This document shows, piece by piece, positions 10,992 to 20,925 of a stretch of DNA of 64,000 bases. Positions within the stretch are counted from its first letter, which is position 1; each line of letters opens with the position of its first letter. Origin of the DNA: an uncultured Paracoccaceae bacterium (GTDB taxonomy: Bacteria > Pseudomonadota > Alphaproteobacteria > Rhodobacterales > Rhodobacteraceae); assembly GCA_947503765.1 (NCBI GenBank), contig CANNFA010000002.1:116001-180000 (forward strand), written 5' to 3'. The notes beneath the pieces were generated by a model, which ran no database searches, was not told where the DNA came from, and saw only the letters and a list, made by a program, of their open reading frames with translations. Made by a program: the position numbers and the translations under genes.

Positions 10992-11014
10992 TCCGGAACA
11001 CAACGAGGGACGGG

Positions 11015-11055
11015 ACCGCCCGCGAGCCTGAACAGGCCGCGGGCGGTTCGCTTTT
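11015..11055 (+). terminator. Rho-independent terminator
   Basis: A 10-bp stem (ACCGCCCGCG / CGCGGGCGGT) encloses a nested GCCT-GAAC-AGGC stem and is followed by TCGCTTTT. It lies 24 bp after the secreted-protein gene ending at 10991. Confidence 0.75.
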
Positions 11056-11173
11056 CAGGGGATGCGCGCCGCGCGCCCCGGCAGGCGCCTTTTCCGCAGG
11101 GTCCGACCTTTGGGCCGCTTTTCGGGTCCAGAGATGCGGGAAAACCCCAGCATCTGGCCAACCGAAACCCGGT

Positions 11174-12148
11174 TCAGTTTACCGTCGAGCAGCAGCGGAA
11201 GCCGAGGTGATAATTGCGGTGGCTCGACCCCGACATGACCTTGCTTCCGTGCCAGTAGGGCGCGCGCCAGCGGCACCAATCCTCGTGCGCACGGTACTTG
11301 TCCCAGATGAACCAGCTGCCCTTCATCTCGGTCACGCCAAGCGATGTGGACCCGGCGCTGGCCATCTGGTTCGGGTTCATCGGCAGGTTCATGTGCTCGG
11401 CCGCGTTGCCGTGCAGGTCGTAGACCTTCAGCCCGCTGGTGCAGTTCGGGAACGCGCCGGTGGGATAGGTGTTGGTCCCGCAGGCCCGGAAATCGCCGCC
11501 ATTGCAGCCGGGGCTCTTGTTGCTGTCCTGCGCACAGACCCCGGTGCGGAAATTCGGCCCGTAGGCCCAGGTCTTGGAGCCGGCATAGCGGTTGTTGTGG
11601 ATGCTGCGCATGGTGGCGACGGAACCGGCGCCGAACGGGTAATCGGGCGGCTCCAGCGCGCCGGCACAGGCGCCTTCCCATTCATGCGCATCGCACATCC
11701 GCTTGCCCATCGCCGAACAGATCTGCGCCGCCTCGTTCGCGCGGACCCAGGTGACGGGATAGGTGCAGGGAATGTTCGGAAACTCGAACATGTCGATGCA
11801 CGCCTTGGCATCCTCTGGCTGCTGGGTGCGCGGATCGTAAAGCGGGGCCATGTACTTGTTGCCGCAGATCGCCTCGAAGCGCGGGTTGCTGTAGGCGGCG
11901 GGCCCGCCGGGGACGCGCGCCGCGCATTGCGCGGGCGTCATCGGGTGGCGTGTGGGGCCGGGATTGCCCTGCCCCATCAGGCCCGAGGCGGCGAATATCT
12001 GCTGTATCCGCTGCATCTGCGCGGCCGTCAGGCGGTGCACCTTCTGGATCTGCGCGAACATGGTGGCGTTGTTCTGGGCCAGCGACTGGGCGCCGGCGCC
12101 GGATGCCAGCGCCGCCAGCAGGGCAGAGAATGCGAACGCTCGGATCAT
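11174..12148 (-). CDS. Exported SUMF1-fold (formylglycine-generating-enzyme-like) protein
   Basis: The 324-residue protein has a signal peptide (AFAFSALLAALASGAGA) and a C-terminal FGE-sulfatase/SUMF1-type fold: PVTWVRANEAAQICSAMGKRMCDAHEWEGAC, VYDLHGNAAEHM and the final YHLGFRCC. It has many cysteines (for example IPCTYP, GVCAQ, PGCNGG, FRACG, NCTSG), consistent with periplasmic disulphides. The paired catalytic cysteines of true formylglycine-generating enzymes cannot be matched with confidence in the short SGSSHRNYHLGFRCC end. It may therefore be a binding or structural member of the fold. It starts 4 bp after the stop of the 574-residue exported protein, so the pair is one operon. Confidence 0.75.
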   Translation of the reverse strand: MIRAFAFSALLAALASGAGAQSLAQNNATMFAQIQKVHRLTAAQMQRIQQIFAASGLMGQGNPGPTRHPMTPAQCAARVPGGPAAYSNPRFEAICGNKYMAPLYDPRTQQPEDAKACIDMFEFPNIPCTYPVTWVRANEAAQICSAMGKRMCDAHEWEGACAGALEPPDYPFGAGSVATMRSIHNNRYAGSKTWAYGPNFRTGVCAQDSNKSPGCNGGDFRACGTNTYPTGAFPNCTSGLKVYDLHGNAAEHMNLPMNPNQMASAGSTSLGVTEMKGSWFIWDKYRAHEDWCRWRAPYWHGSKVMSGSSHRNYHLGFRCCSTVN

Positions 12149-12152
12149 GGTG

Positions 12153-13877
12153 TCATTCCTTCCGCATCAGGTAGAAGACATCGCGGTTGTCGGGGTAGCC
12201 GATGAAGCGCGGGATCACCCCGGAACTGCCGCGCTTGTCCATCTGTCCCATGCCGCGCATGATGTGGTCCACCTCGATCCCGCCGGCCTCGTCCCATGAA
12301 TAGAGGCCGAGATACGTGTGCTCCAGCGCGTTCATGTCCAGCAGCATCGCATAGTCGCAGCCGTAAGCCATGAAGCTGCGCGCCATGGCAGACGGCGTCG
12401 CTGTCGAGAAATAGCCGTAGACGAGGTATTTCTTGCCGGCCTCCTCGATCATGCAGGTGCCGGCGCGCAGGGTGCGCAGGTCGGCATTGGCCGAGCCCGA
12501 CCAGTTACCGGCCATCCATTGCGTGACATAGGGGCCGGGCACGCCATCCTTGACCAGTGGCGTGCCGTTCTGGCGGGCAAAGCGCAGGTTGGGAAGCAGA
12601 TCGGCGTCGTCCTCTTCCCAGGTCTTCATGCCGACGGTGCCATCCTGCATGACATACAGCGTCGACAGGCCGGGCCAGATCTTGGAAAAGATCACGCCGT
12701 GTTCGAGAAACCCGTAATGCGAGCCGTAATTGGCATCGCGCAGCGGCCCGCCCCGGAATGCGCCGTGCTGGCGCTTGAAACCGGCGGTGAAGGCGGCGGT
12801 GACCCGGTCGGACAGGTACGGGCTTGCCATGCCGAGCGAGACCAGCGGTGCGGGCTTGTTGAAGCCGTCCGGGCCCGGCATCCCGCGCGGCCGCAGCCAG
12901 CTTGGCGGCCGTGGTGACCAGCCGAGCCGCGGATGGTCGGTGCCGCGCGCAAAGCCGAGCGCGAAACGGTCCATCTCGAAGGCGATGAAATAGTTGATCG
13001 CCTGGCTTTCAACCCCGTCCAGCCAGTTCGCGCCGCCGATATCCATCACCTCCTGCGCGATGGAGCGTGGCTGCAACCCGCTGACGAACACGCCCTGCTG
13101 GCCCTTGACGGGATACCAGGTGCCGCTGGCCATGCCGGCCTCTGCGCCGACAAGATCGAATTCGTGGTAGACAGCCACCAGCGGCCGCTGATCGTCGGCG
13201 AACCGCACCTTGGCCGGGGCCGGCCCGTTCGCCGCGCCGTCCGCGCCGCCGGTGCCCTGTTCGTCGTCCAGCAGCGCGAACTTGTCCTTGTTCAGCGTCT
13301 TCTTCACCCAGGTGACCAACGCATCGCCGCCCCAGACGTGATCGCGCAGGAATTCAGAGGTCGCCTCGAGACTGGTATAGGATCCGCCGGTGGACACGCG
13401 CAGGAAAAGACGGCTGTTGCAGATCGGCGCGAAGGGCAGGTTGGCGCGGCCTGCGGTGGCCAGCATCGACGGATCGCCGGCCCAGGGCGTGCAGGCATGG
13501 GTGCGCGCGCCGTCGGTGATCAGGATCTCGGGGCTGGCCGCGTCCCCGGACAGCGTGACCGCGCGGGTGTCGGGCGCGGGGTTTTCCAGGTGGAAATAGC
13601 TGCGCCGGCCCTCGGCCCCGATCCCAAGCAGGAACCAGGTGTTGATGTTGGGGTTCAGGTTGATCAACTCGACCGTGGTTTCGCCATCCGGCAAGGTCGC
13701 CGTTTCGGTGTGGCGAAAAAGCTGCAGGTCGATGATGTTCTTGGCGGTTTCCGCGTCGAAGGCGGCGCGCTGCTGTGCCAGCCGGTCCTCGACGGCCATC
13801 GGTTGGGCGGCAGTTGCAAGGCAGAGCGCCGCGGCGGTCAGACCGGCAAGGCGAAGGGGAAAGGCGCGACTCGTCAC
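12153..13877 (-). CDS. Large exported protein of unknown function (possible phosphodiester-glycosidase-like C-terminus)
   Basis: I chose a GTG start at 13877, which has GGAG 9 bases upstream and gives a 574-residue protein with a signal peptide (LRLAGLTAAALCLATAA). An ATG later at about residue 28 would remove that signal. The C-terminal third has a pattern (KKYLVYGYFSTATPSAMARS, then YGCDYAMLLDMN) that faintly recalls phosphodiester glycosidase (NAGPA-like) domains, where a hydrophobic strand ends in LDGG. The match is weak, and the Gly pair is replaced by MN. It is flanked by SUMF1-fold and GtrA genes on the same strand, suggesting a job on envelope glycans. Confidence 0.65.
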   Translation of the reverse strand: MTSRAFPLRLAGLTAAALCLATAAQPMAVEDRLAQQRAAFDAETAKNIIDLQLFRHTETATLPDGETTVELINLNPNINTWFLLGIGAEGRRSYFHLENPAPDTRAVTLSGDAASPEILITDGARTHACTPWAGDPSMLATAGRANLPFAPICNSRLFLRVSTGGSYTSLEATSEFLRDHVWGGDALVTWVKKTLNKDKFALLDDEQGTGGADGAANGPAPAKVRFADDQRPLVAVYHEFDLVGAEAGMASGTWYPVKGQQGVFVSGLQPRSIAQEVMDIGGANWLDGVESQAINYFIAFEMDRFALGFARGTDHPRLGWSPRPPSWLRPRGMPGPDGFNKPAPLVSLGMASPYLSDRVTAAFTAGFKRQHGAFRGGPLRDANYGSHYGFLEHGVIFSKIWPGLSTLYVMQDGTVGMKTWEEDDADLLPNLRFARQNGTPLVKDGVPGPYVTQWMAGNWSGSANADLRTLRAGTCMIEEAGKKYLVYGYFSTATPSAMARSFMAYGCDYAMLLDMNALEHTYLGLYSWDEAGGIEVDHIMRGMGQMDKRGSSGVIPRFIGYPDNRDVFYLMRKE

Positions 13878-14040
13878 TTCTGGTAGGCTCCTCGTTGGCA
13901 GGCGGCGCGGTCCGGCCGGCGCGCTGTCCCGGGTCTGCTTCGTATCGGCGAAACTATGCCTGCCCGGACGATCCGGGTAAAGCTGAGCATGAAAATGTGA
14001 TTGGACGCCGCGCCGGCAGACCAGCCGATTCGGCCGGCAT

Positions 14041-14451
14041 TCAGGCGGCCGGCCGGGTGAACACGAACCGCTTGTCGAGCTGGAACTTGACGACATAGCC
14101 GATGGCCAGCCCGATCACCGCGCCCAGCTCGCGCATGGTGTCGTCGCGCCAGATCAGCCAGAACAGCGTTTCCATTCCCCAGAACACCGCCGTGGTGAAC
14201 ACGCCGGTCAGGGTATAGCGGCCGAACCGTTCGCCGTGGGCGCGCGCGCCCGTCGTGGTGTCGAAGAAGATCCACCGCTTGTCGAGCAGGTACTTCACCA
14301 CTAGCCCCACCGCGGTGCCCGCCGCGATGGCCAGCGCAAGGCCGGTCCCGCCGCCCACCTGCCACAGAACCGCGCGCTGCGCGGCAAGGTTGGCCAGTGT
14401 CGCGATCACGGCAAACAGGCCGTAGCGCAGGATCAGGGTATGGATCGGCAC
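14041..14451 (-). CDS. GtrA family membrane protein
   Basis: The 136-residue protein has four hydrophobic segments and two copies of the GtrA-family signature: VVKYLLDKRWIFF and VVKFQLDKRFVF. GtrA-like proteins are thought to flip or hold undecaprenyl-phosphate-linked sugars in the inner membrane during surface glycan decoration. It lies between the winged-helix membrane protein (9 bp gap) and the 574-residue exported protein, all leftward, so it is probably operonic. The family is small, and 136 residues is typical. Confidence 0.88.
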   Translation of the reverse strand: MPIHTLILRYGLFAVIATLANLAAQRAVLWQVGGGTGLALAIAAGTAVGLVVKYLLDKRWIFFDTTTGARAHGERFGRYTLTGVFTTAVFWGMETLFWLIWRDDTMRELGAVIGLAIGYVVKFQLDKRFVFTRPAA

Positions 14452-14460
14452 CGTCTGGTC

Positions 14461-15180
14461 CTACAGCATCCGGATGACTTTTTTGTCGATGGACAGCATG
14501 TAGCCCTTTCGCGCGATGTTCTTGACCAGCATCTCGCTGACCATCTGGTTGCCCAGCGAATCGCGCAGCCGCTTGATCCGGGTCGCGCCCGATGCCTCGT
14601 CGCAATCGGCGGGGTTGCGGCCGGAAATCATCGCCTCGATCTCGGCGCCGGACAGCACGTCCTCGTCCATGCGCGCCTCTGCCAGGACCGCCAGCGTCTC
14701 GATCGCGGCGCCGGTCAGGGTGAATTCCAGGTTGTCGTTCAGATACACCTTGTTCTCCTCGCGGCTGATGATCAGCGACGAGACCTGAAGCCCCGCGCGC
14801 TCGATCAGCATGACGCGCCGGTTTAGCGCGACGATGGTGACCAGAAACACCAGCGAGGCGATCAGGAGCGCGGTGGCAAAGACCAGAAGCACGAAGATGA
14901 TGACGCGGTAGCTTGCCAGCACTTCCGAAAAGGATGCGCCGGATTCGGCGAGAATGCCCAGAAGCGCGGTTTCCGCGGTGGAATCGGGCGAGGTCAGGTC
15001 ATAATCGACGAATATCCTGTCCACCCGGTCGACGAAGGCCGTCGCGGTCGGAAGGTTCATGAACAAAAGCACCGATGCGATCCCCAGGATCGCCACGATG
15101 GCGGCCAGACCGAAGGCAACCACCCGACCGCCTGAGCGCCGGGTGGTTGCGATGTCTTGCCCATTTTCTACCAGGCTCAT
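14461..15180 (-). CDS. Membrane protein with C-terminal winged-helix DNA-binding domain
   Basis: The 239-residue protein has two hydrophobic segments (about residues 22-42 and 93-117) around an extracytoplasmic loop of roughly 50 residues. The C-terminal part (about 150-239) resembles OmpR-type winged helices: LTGAAIETLAVLAEARMDED, then ATRIKRLRDSLG and IARKGYML. That gives a membrane-bound regulator whose DNA-binding domain follows the membrane part, the reverse order of ToxR/CadC. It heads the operon of GtrA and the exported proteins, so it could control them directly. The DNA-binding call rests on pattern recognition and needs a profile search. Confidence 0.65.
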   Translation of the reverse strand: MSLVENGQDIATTRRSGGRVVAFGLAAIVAILGIASVLLFMNLPTATAFVDRVDRIFVDYDLTSPDSTAETALLGILAESGASFSEVLASYRVIIFVLLVFATALLIASLVFLVTIVALNRRVMLIERAGLQVSSLIISREENKVYLNDNLEFTLTGAAIETLAVLAEARMDEDVLSGAEIEAMISGRNPADCDEASGATRIKRLRDSLGNQMVSEMLVKNIARKGYMLSIDKKVIRML

Positions 15181-15191
15181 GGCCCGGAGTA

Positions 15192-15428
15192 TTAACCGCC
15201 GGGGGTGACCTTGACTATAGCCAACAACTGCATCCCCTGACTGGCAAGCGTGCCTGCCACGATAGGCGTGGCGGCTCCGACGGAACACGCGCTTTCGGGA
15301 ATCGACATGCGCGAGTGGACGTACTGGCCGCCTTTCTTCGCCTTGTATTCGGCAACGCACGCCGAGGCGGCGGTGGTTGCGAAAACGCCCAGGGCGAGGG
15401 CGAGTATGAAGCTTGCGTTTTTCATCAT
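15192..15428 (-). CDS. Small secreted protein
   Basis: The product is 78 residues (77 from the second ATG at 15425). It has a signal peptide (FILALALGVFATTAASA) and a mature part with two cysteines (ACVAEY; ESACSVG), likely one disulphide. It ends with a hydrophobic stretch. I do not recognise the family. It stands 11 bp upstream of the membrane winged-helix gene on the same strand and could be the first gene of that operon. Confidence 0.6.
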   Translation of the reverse strand: MMKNASFILALALGVFATTAASACVAEYKAKKGGQYVHSRMSIPESACSVGAATPIVAGTLASQGMQLLAIVKVTPGG

Positions 15429-15484
15429 GGTCCGAAAATGACCTGCGCCCGCAGGTTATACAATATCAGAACGCGTCCCGGCGG

Positions 15485-15535
15485 CCTGCTATCGGATAAC
15501 AGCCGGGCCAAGGCGCGCCGTTATCCGATAGCGGG
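15485..15535. repeat. Long inverted repeat between divergent genes
   Basis: GCTATCGGATAAC (15488-15500) is repeated exactly in inverse at 15520-15532. With a 19-base GC-rich loop, the pairing extends three more positions with one G-T pair. It lies in the intergenic space between the small secreted protein (minus) and the gene at 15637 (plus). It could be a paired operator or an RNA hairpin; there is no T tract, so it is not a classical terminator. Confidence 0.7.
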
Positions 15536-15636
15536 GGGCCGATATTGCCTATCCGGGCCGGGGCGCGCCTTCTGGGTGTTGTTTGTATGTCTGCCGACCT
15601 TTTCGGCTCCGCAACCTGTATGGAAAGGACTGCCAC

Positions 15637-15942
15637 ATGACCCGTAAACTGATTGCCACCGTTCTGGCGGCCAGCTTGGCGCTGACCGCATTTTCAACCG
15701 CCCCGGCCCGCGCCCTCGACAGCGGCGAGACGGCCCGCCTGATCCTTGGCGTGGGGACGCTGTTCGCGCTCGGCCACGTGATCGGAAAGAACACGCGCAA
15801 GCCCTCGCGCCACGTCAACCGGACCTATACCCCGCGTCCGCGCCACAATTCCAACGCCATCGTGGTACCCTCGTACTGTGTGCACGGCCACGGCCACAAC
15901 CGCTGGGTCGACTGGAACTGCGTGAACCGCTCCGGCTACTGA
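15637..15942 (+). CDS. Small exported basic/His-rich protein
   Basis: The 101-residue protein starts at an ATG with GGAAAGG upstream. It has a signal peptide ([22 protein letters not shown]), a short hydrophobic stretch ([17 protein letters not shown]), and a basic mature end with His and Asn ([35 protein letters not shown]) and two Cys. Similar short secreted proteins are common in Rhodobacteraceae without known function. A metal-binding or cell-surface role is only a guess. Confidence 0.7.
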   Translation: MTRKLIATVLAASLALTAFSTAPARALDSGETARLILGVGTLFALGHVIGKNTRKPSRHVNRTYTPRPRHNSNAIVVPSYCVHGHGHNRWVDWNCVNRSGY

Positions 15943-16070
15943 CGCCGCCAGGATTTTCGAGCAGTGGTCCGGGCGTTCCGGGCCATGGTGAAGGGCGGGT
16001 GCCATTGCGGGGGCATCCGTCCTTCCGAAATTCCGCTTGTTCCCGCCTGCGACTTGCGCAACTTGGGGAC

Positions 16071-16707
16071 ATGCCCCGCGACATACCCACCTTCGCACTT
16101 GAACTGGCCGCCATTGCCCGCGGCGCATTGCGCGTCGCCGGGATCGACGAGGTCGGGCGCGGCCCGCTGGCCGGGCCGGTGACGGCCGCCGCGGTGCGGC
16201 TCGATCCCGATTGCATCCCGCAGGGGCTTTGCGATTCCAAGCAACTGGGCCGTGCCGAGCGCGAGCGGCTGCATGACGAGATCGTCGCCTGTGCCGATGT
16301 CTGCATCGCCCATGCCAGCGTGGCCGAGATCGACGAGATCAACATCCTGAACGCCGCGCACCTGGCCATGACCCGCGCGCTGGAGGGTCTGGCGCACGCC
16401 GCCGATCACGCGCTGATCGACGGCAACAGGCTGCCGCCCGGACTGCGCTGCGGCGCCGAGGCAATCGTCAAAGGCGATTGCAAATCTCTTTCGATTTCAG
16501 CGGCTTCAATTGTGGCAAAAGTTTGTCGTGACCGGCTCATGGTGGATTTGGCACAACAGTTTCCCGGCTATGGATGGGACACGAATGCCGGCTACGGGAC
16601 GCGCGCGCATCTTGATGGGCTGAAAAGACACGGTGTGACCCCACACCATAGGCGCAGCTTCGCGCCGGTCCACAAGATATTGTATCAAGCAGATTATATA
16701 ACTTCCT

Positions 16708-16709
<2 letters not shown>
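16071..16709 (+). CDS. rnhB: Ribonuclease HII
   Basis: RNase HII cuts the RNA strand of RNA/DNA hybrids and starts removal of single ribonucleotides from DNA. The 212-residue protein shows the GRGPLAGPV signature with the catalytic acids just before it (GIDEV), the later Asp in ALIDGN, and [12 protein letters not shown]. The ATG at 16071 follows TTGGGGAC. It lies directly upstream of ccrM, an arrangement known from other alphaproteobacteria. Its stop overlaps the first GANTC site of the ccrM promoter region. Confidence 0.95.
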
Positions 16710-17889
<1,180 letters not shown>

Positions 17890-17943
17890 CAGACCCCAAC
17901 GGTCTACCGCCGGTGCCTGTGGCCTGTGCCACGGCACGACTTG

Positions 17944-17976
17944 CCCCGCCGACTTCCCGTCGGCGGGGTCTTTTTT
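17944..17976 (+). terminator. Rho-independent terminator after ccrM
   Basis: A perfect 10-bp stem (CCCCGCCGAC / GTCGGCGGGG) with a 5-base loop is followed by TCTTTTTT, 55 bp after the ccrM stop and just before the convergent alkB gene. Confidence 0.9.
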
Positions 17977-17989
17977 CGCCGCTTCCGCG

Positions 17990-19123
17990 TCAGGCGGGCA
18001 GGGGTGTGGTGCCCCGCTTGTAGGCCGTCCAGTCCTCGATGTCGGGGTAATGCTGCCGCCGCCATGCGCGGACCCGCGGGTTCATCACCCGGCGCCACAG
18101 CGGCGGAACCATCGCGGCCAGCGTCATCATCGGATAGCCGAAGGGCAGTTGCGGCGCCTCGTCCTCGGCATAGGTTTGCAGCAAGGGAAAGCGCCGGGCG
18201 GGCTTGTAGTGATGGTCCGAATGCCGTTGCAGGTTGATCAGCAGCCAGTTCGACGCGGTGTGCGAGGCATTCCACGAATGGCGCGGCAGGACATGCTCGT
18301 ATTTGCCGCCCCCCAGATGCCGGCGCGTCAGGCCGTAATGCTCGACGTAATTGGTCAGCTCCAGCTGCCAGATCGCGGAAAACGCCTGCACCAGGAACAG
18401 CCCCAGCCCCGCCCAGCCGCCGATCGCCAGCGCGAGGGCCAGCGCGCCGATCTGCAACGCGGCATACCGCCAGAACGGGTTCGACCGATGGAACGGCGAG
18501 CGCCCGCGCCGCGCCTGCATCGCCGCCTCGGCCCGCCAGGCGGAACGCGGGCATTGGTGCAGCACGCGCAGGAAATAGCGGTGGAACCCCTCGTTGTAGC
18601 GCGCCGTCACCGCGTCACGCGGCGTGCCGACATGGACATGGTGGACCAGCAGGTGTTCGGTGCGAAAATGGCTGTACAGCACGCTCGCCAGCAGCAGATC
18701 GCCCAGCCAGCGTTCCAGCCTGTTGCGCTGATGCAAGAGCTCGTGGGCATAGACGATGCCGACCGTGCCCGACACGATGCCGACATCGAAGAACAGCACG
18801 ATCTTTTCCCATGTCGCCAGCGGTGCGCCGTGGGTGGCGTACCAGATCGTCCCGTAGATCACGCAGAACTGCACCGGGAACCAGATCATGGTGATCAGGC
18901 GATACCAGAACAGCTGATCGTCGTCCGTTTCGGTATCGGGGTTGTCCTCGTTCAGGCCCAGGATCGCGTCCAGCGCGGAGTAGAGCCACCATGTGCCCAG
19001 CGGCGGCAGGATCAGCGCCCAGCCGCCATAGGCCGCGGCAAGCACGATCAGTGGTATCAGGCCAAGCGACAGCCAGAACGGCATCGCGCTGCGCAGGCGG
19101 GTTGCCCGTGTTGCCGTGGTCAT
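17990..19123 (-). CDS. alkB: Alkane 1-monooxygenase (AlkB type)
   Basis: AlkB is an integral-membrane di-iron hydroxylase that converts medium-chain alkanes to 1-alkanols with rubredoxin as electron donor. The 377-residue protein has six hydrophobic segments and all the His boxes: HELLHQ, EHLLVHHVHVGTPRD, the NYVEHYGL motif and LQRHSDHHYKP. Box 1 ends in Gln where Lys is common in characterised enzymes. No rubredoxin gene lies beside it, so electron supply is encoded elsewhere. Related enzymes on other substrates (xylene or fatty acids) cannot be excluded. Confidence 0.92.
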   Translation of the reverse strand: MTTATRATRLRSAMPFWLSLGLIPLIVLAAAYGGWALILPPLGTWWLYSALDAILGLNEDNPDTETDDDQLFWYRLITMIWFPVQFCVIYGTIWYATHGAPLATWEKIVLFFDVGIVSGTVGIVYAHELLHQRNRLERWLGDLLLASVLYSHFRTEHLLVHHVHVGTPRDAVTARYNEGFHRYFLRVLHQCPRSAWRAEAAMQARRGRSPFHRSNPFWRYAALQIGALALALAIGGWAGLGLFLVQAFSAIWQLELTNYVEHYGLTRRHLGGGKYEHVLPRHSWNASHTASNWLLINLQRHSDHHYKPARRFPLLQTYAEDEAPQLPFGYPMMTLAAMVPPLWRRVMNPRVRAWRRQHYPDIEDWTAYKRGTTPLPA

Positions 19124-19299
19124 GGTCCTGCTCCGATGGTTGCGCCCCGCACCGGACTGTAGCGCCGGCGGGCGGGCCGGATCAATTCCGCGTCATTGTC
19201 GCAGCTTGCCGGCCCGCGGCTTGAACGGCGAAAAGGCGATTCAGCTTGCCGCCGCATTGTCCTACGCTGCCGCCGACTCATGGATACGGGAGAGCTTGC

Positions 19300-20469
19300 A
19301 TGACATTCGACGACCTGACCGACCGGCGCCGCGCCTTTGCAAACAAGTGGCAGGGCATGGAGGGGTTTTCCGGCGTCGCCCCCGATGACGGCATCGCGAT
19401 GTGGGTCGCGGACATGGATTTCGACGCCGCACCCTGCATTCTCGAGGCATTGCAGAAGGATATCGACACCGGCTTCATGGGCTATGTCGGCGATCCCGCC
19501 CCGGTGACGCGGGCGGTCTGCGACTGGATGGCGGCGCAGCACGGCTGGAACGTACAGCCCGACTGGGTCAGCTACAGCCACGGCGTGGTCGCCGGCTTCG
19601 GCATGGTGCTGGAGGCGTTTTCCGATCCCGGCGACGGGGTGATCCTGTTCACGCCGGTCTATCATGCGTTCTTCGGCAAGACCCGCGCCATGGGGCGCGA
19701 GGTGGTCGAATCGCCGCTGGCGCTGCGCGATGGGCGCTACGAGATGGACTTGGATGCGTTGGCCGGGCAGTTGCAGGGGCACGAGAAGATCGCGGTCCTG
19801 TGCTCGCCGCACAATCCCGGCGGGCGGCTCTGGACCGTCGAGGAGATCGCCGCGCTCGACGATTTCTGCAAGGCGCACGATTTGCTTCTGCTGTCCGACG
19901 AAATCCACATGGACCTGTGTTTTCCGGGGGCGAAACACGTGCCCACGGCGGTTGCCGCGCCCGGTGCGGTGTCGCGCCTCGTCACCATCACCGCGGCGTC
20001 CAAGGGGTTCAACATCGCCGGCGGCGAGACCGGGTTCATCATCTGCGAGGATACGGCTTTGCGTGCCCGGCTGGCCGAGGTGCAAAAGGCGCTGGGCGGC
20101 ACGCCGAACCGGTTCGGCATGATCATGACGCGGGCGGCATTTTCCGGCGGCGCAGAATGGAGCGCGGCGGCGCGCGCCTATCTGGCGGACAACTTCGCGC
20201 TGTGGCGGGACCGGATCGGCGCGCTGCCGGGGGTTGAGGTGATGGACATGGCCGCCACCTACCTGTCCTGGGTGGATTTTTCCGGCACCGGCATGAGCCC
20301 GGCCGAAACCCTGCGCCGGATCGGCGGCGAGGCGCGGCTGGCGGTCAGCCCCGGCGCGCAGTTCGGCACCGGCGGCGCGGCGTTCCACCGCTTCAACCTG
20401 GCGATGCCGCGCGCGCGACTGACCGAGGCGATCGAGCGGCTGGAAGCCGCCTTTGCCGACCTGCAATAG
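19300..20469 (+). CDS. patB: PatB/MalY family C-S lyase (pyridoxal-phosphate enzyme)
   Basis: The 389-residue protein is a fold-type I pyridoxal-phosphate enzyme of the MalY/PatB group, which cleaves cystathionine or other cysteine S-conjugates. It shows the N-terminal WVADMDF motif, SPHNPGGR, the SDEIHMDL segment and the cofactor lysine in TAASKGFNIAG (about residue 233). The ATG at 19300 is preceded by GGAGAG. It diverges from alkB across 176 bp. Substrate is not predictable; marine relatives act on methionine or DMSP-derived sulphur compounds. Confidence 0.88.
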   Translation: MTFDDLTDRRRAFANKWQGMEGFSGVAPDDGIAMWVADMDFDAAPCILEALQKDIDTGFMGYVGDPAPVTRAVCDWMAAQHGWNVQPDWVSYSHGVVAGFGMVLEAFSDPGDGVILFTPVYHAFFGKTRAMGREVVESPLALRDGRYEMDLDALAGQLQGHEKIAVLCSPHNPGGRLWTVEEIAALDDFCKAHDLLLLSDEIHMDLCFPGAKHVPTAVAAPGAVSRLVTITAASKGFNIAGGETGFIICEDTALRARLAEVQKALGGTPNRFGMIMTRAAFSGGAEWSAAARAYLADNFALWRDRIGALPGVEVMDMAATYLSWVDFSGTGMSPAETLRRIGGEARLAVSPGAQFGTGGAAFHRFNLAMPRARLTEAIERLEAAFADLQ

Positions 20470-20490
20470 CGCGGCGCCGATGCGGCCGCG

Positions 20491-20844
20491 TCAATCGGCG
20501 CGGCCGAGCAGGGCAACCGGCGCGCCCTCGTCCCGCGCGAAATCCAGCGGTGCGCGATCAAGCGCGGCGGTGTTGCGCTTGAATTCATAGGTCATCTCGC
20601 CCTCGTCCTCGGCGCTGGCGACGATCAGGCACTGGTACAGATGCGCGCCGCCCTCGTAGAGATCGACCAGCCCGCGCAGGCGCGGCGCGGTATCCGCGTC
20701 GAGCGCGAAGCCGCTGTCCCAAAGCCGGAGCACGCGGTATTCCGCATCCCCGGCGCGAATGCGCAGGCGGCTCTTGCGGCGCAGCGCCGCCTTGCGGGCG
20801 GCCTCAAGCCCGTCGCGCACTTCCCTCGGCAGGAAATCTGTCAT
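20491..20844 (-). CDS. Conserved hypothetical protein
   Basis: The 117-residue protein is soluble and has no signal. It is basic at the N-terminus (AARKAALRRKSRLRIRAGD), then holds a compact beta-rich part ending DEGEMTYEFKRNTAALDRAPLDF. This pattern recurs in uncharacterised alphaproteobacterial proteins. It is the last gene of the leftward cobalamin block, 81 bp after cobM, but may be unrelated to it. Confidence 0.7.
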   Translation of the reverse strand: MTDFLPREVRDGLEAARKAALRRKSRLRIRAGDAEYRVLRLWDSGFALDADTAPRLRGLVDLYEGGAHLYQCLIVASAEDEGEMTYEFKRNTAALDRAPLDFARDEGAPVALLGRAD

Positions 20845-20925
20845 CGTGGAATCCCCCGGCAGCTTGCCAAGCAGGATGACCCGGATTCGGTTTCCGTCAA
20901 GTAAAGTTTCGGAAAATCCGAAACT

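Noticed and set aside
10199..12205. 668-codon plus-strand frame over the exported-protein genes
   Set aside because: It overlaps three better genes with signal peptides; this frame lacks any domain or start signal.
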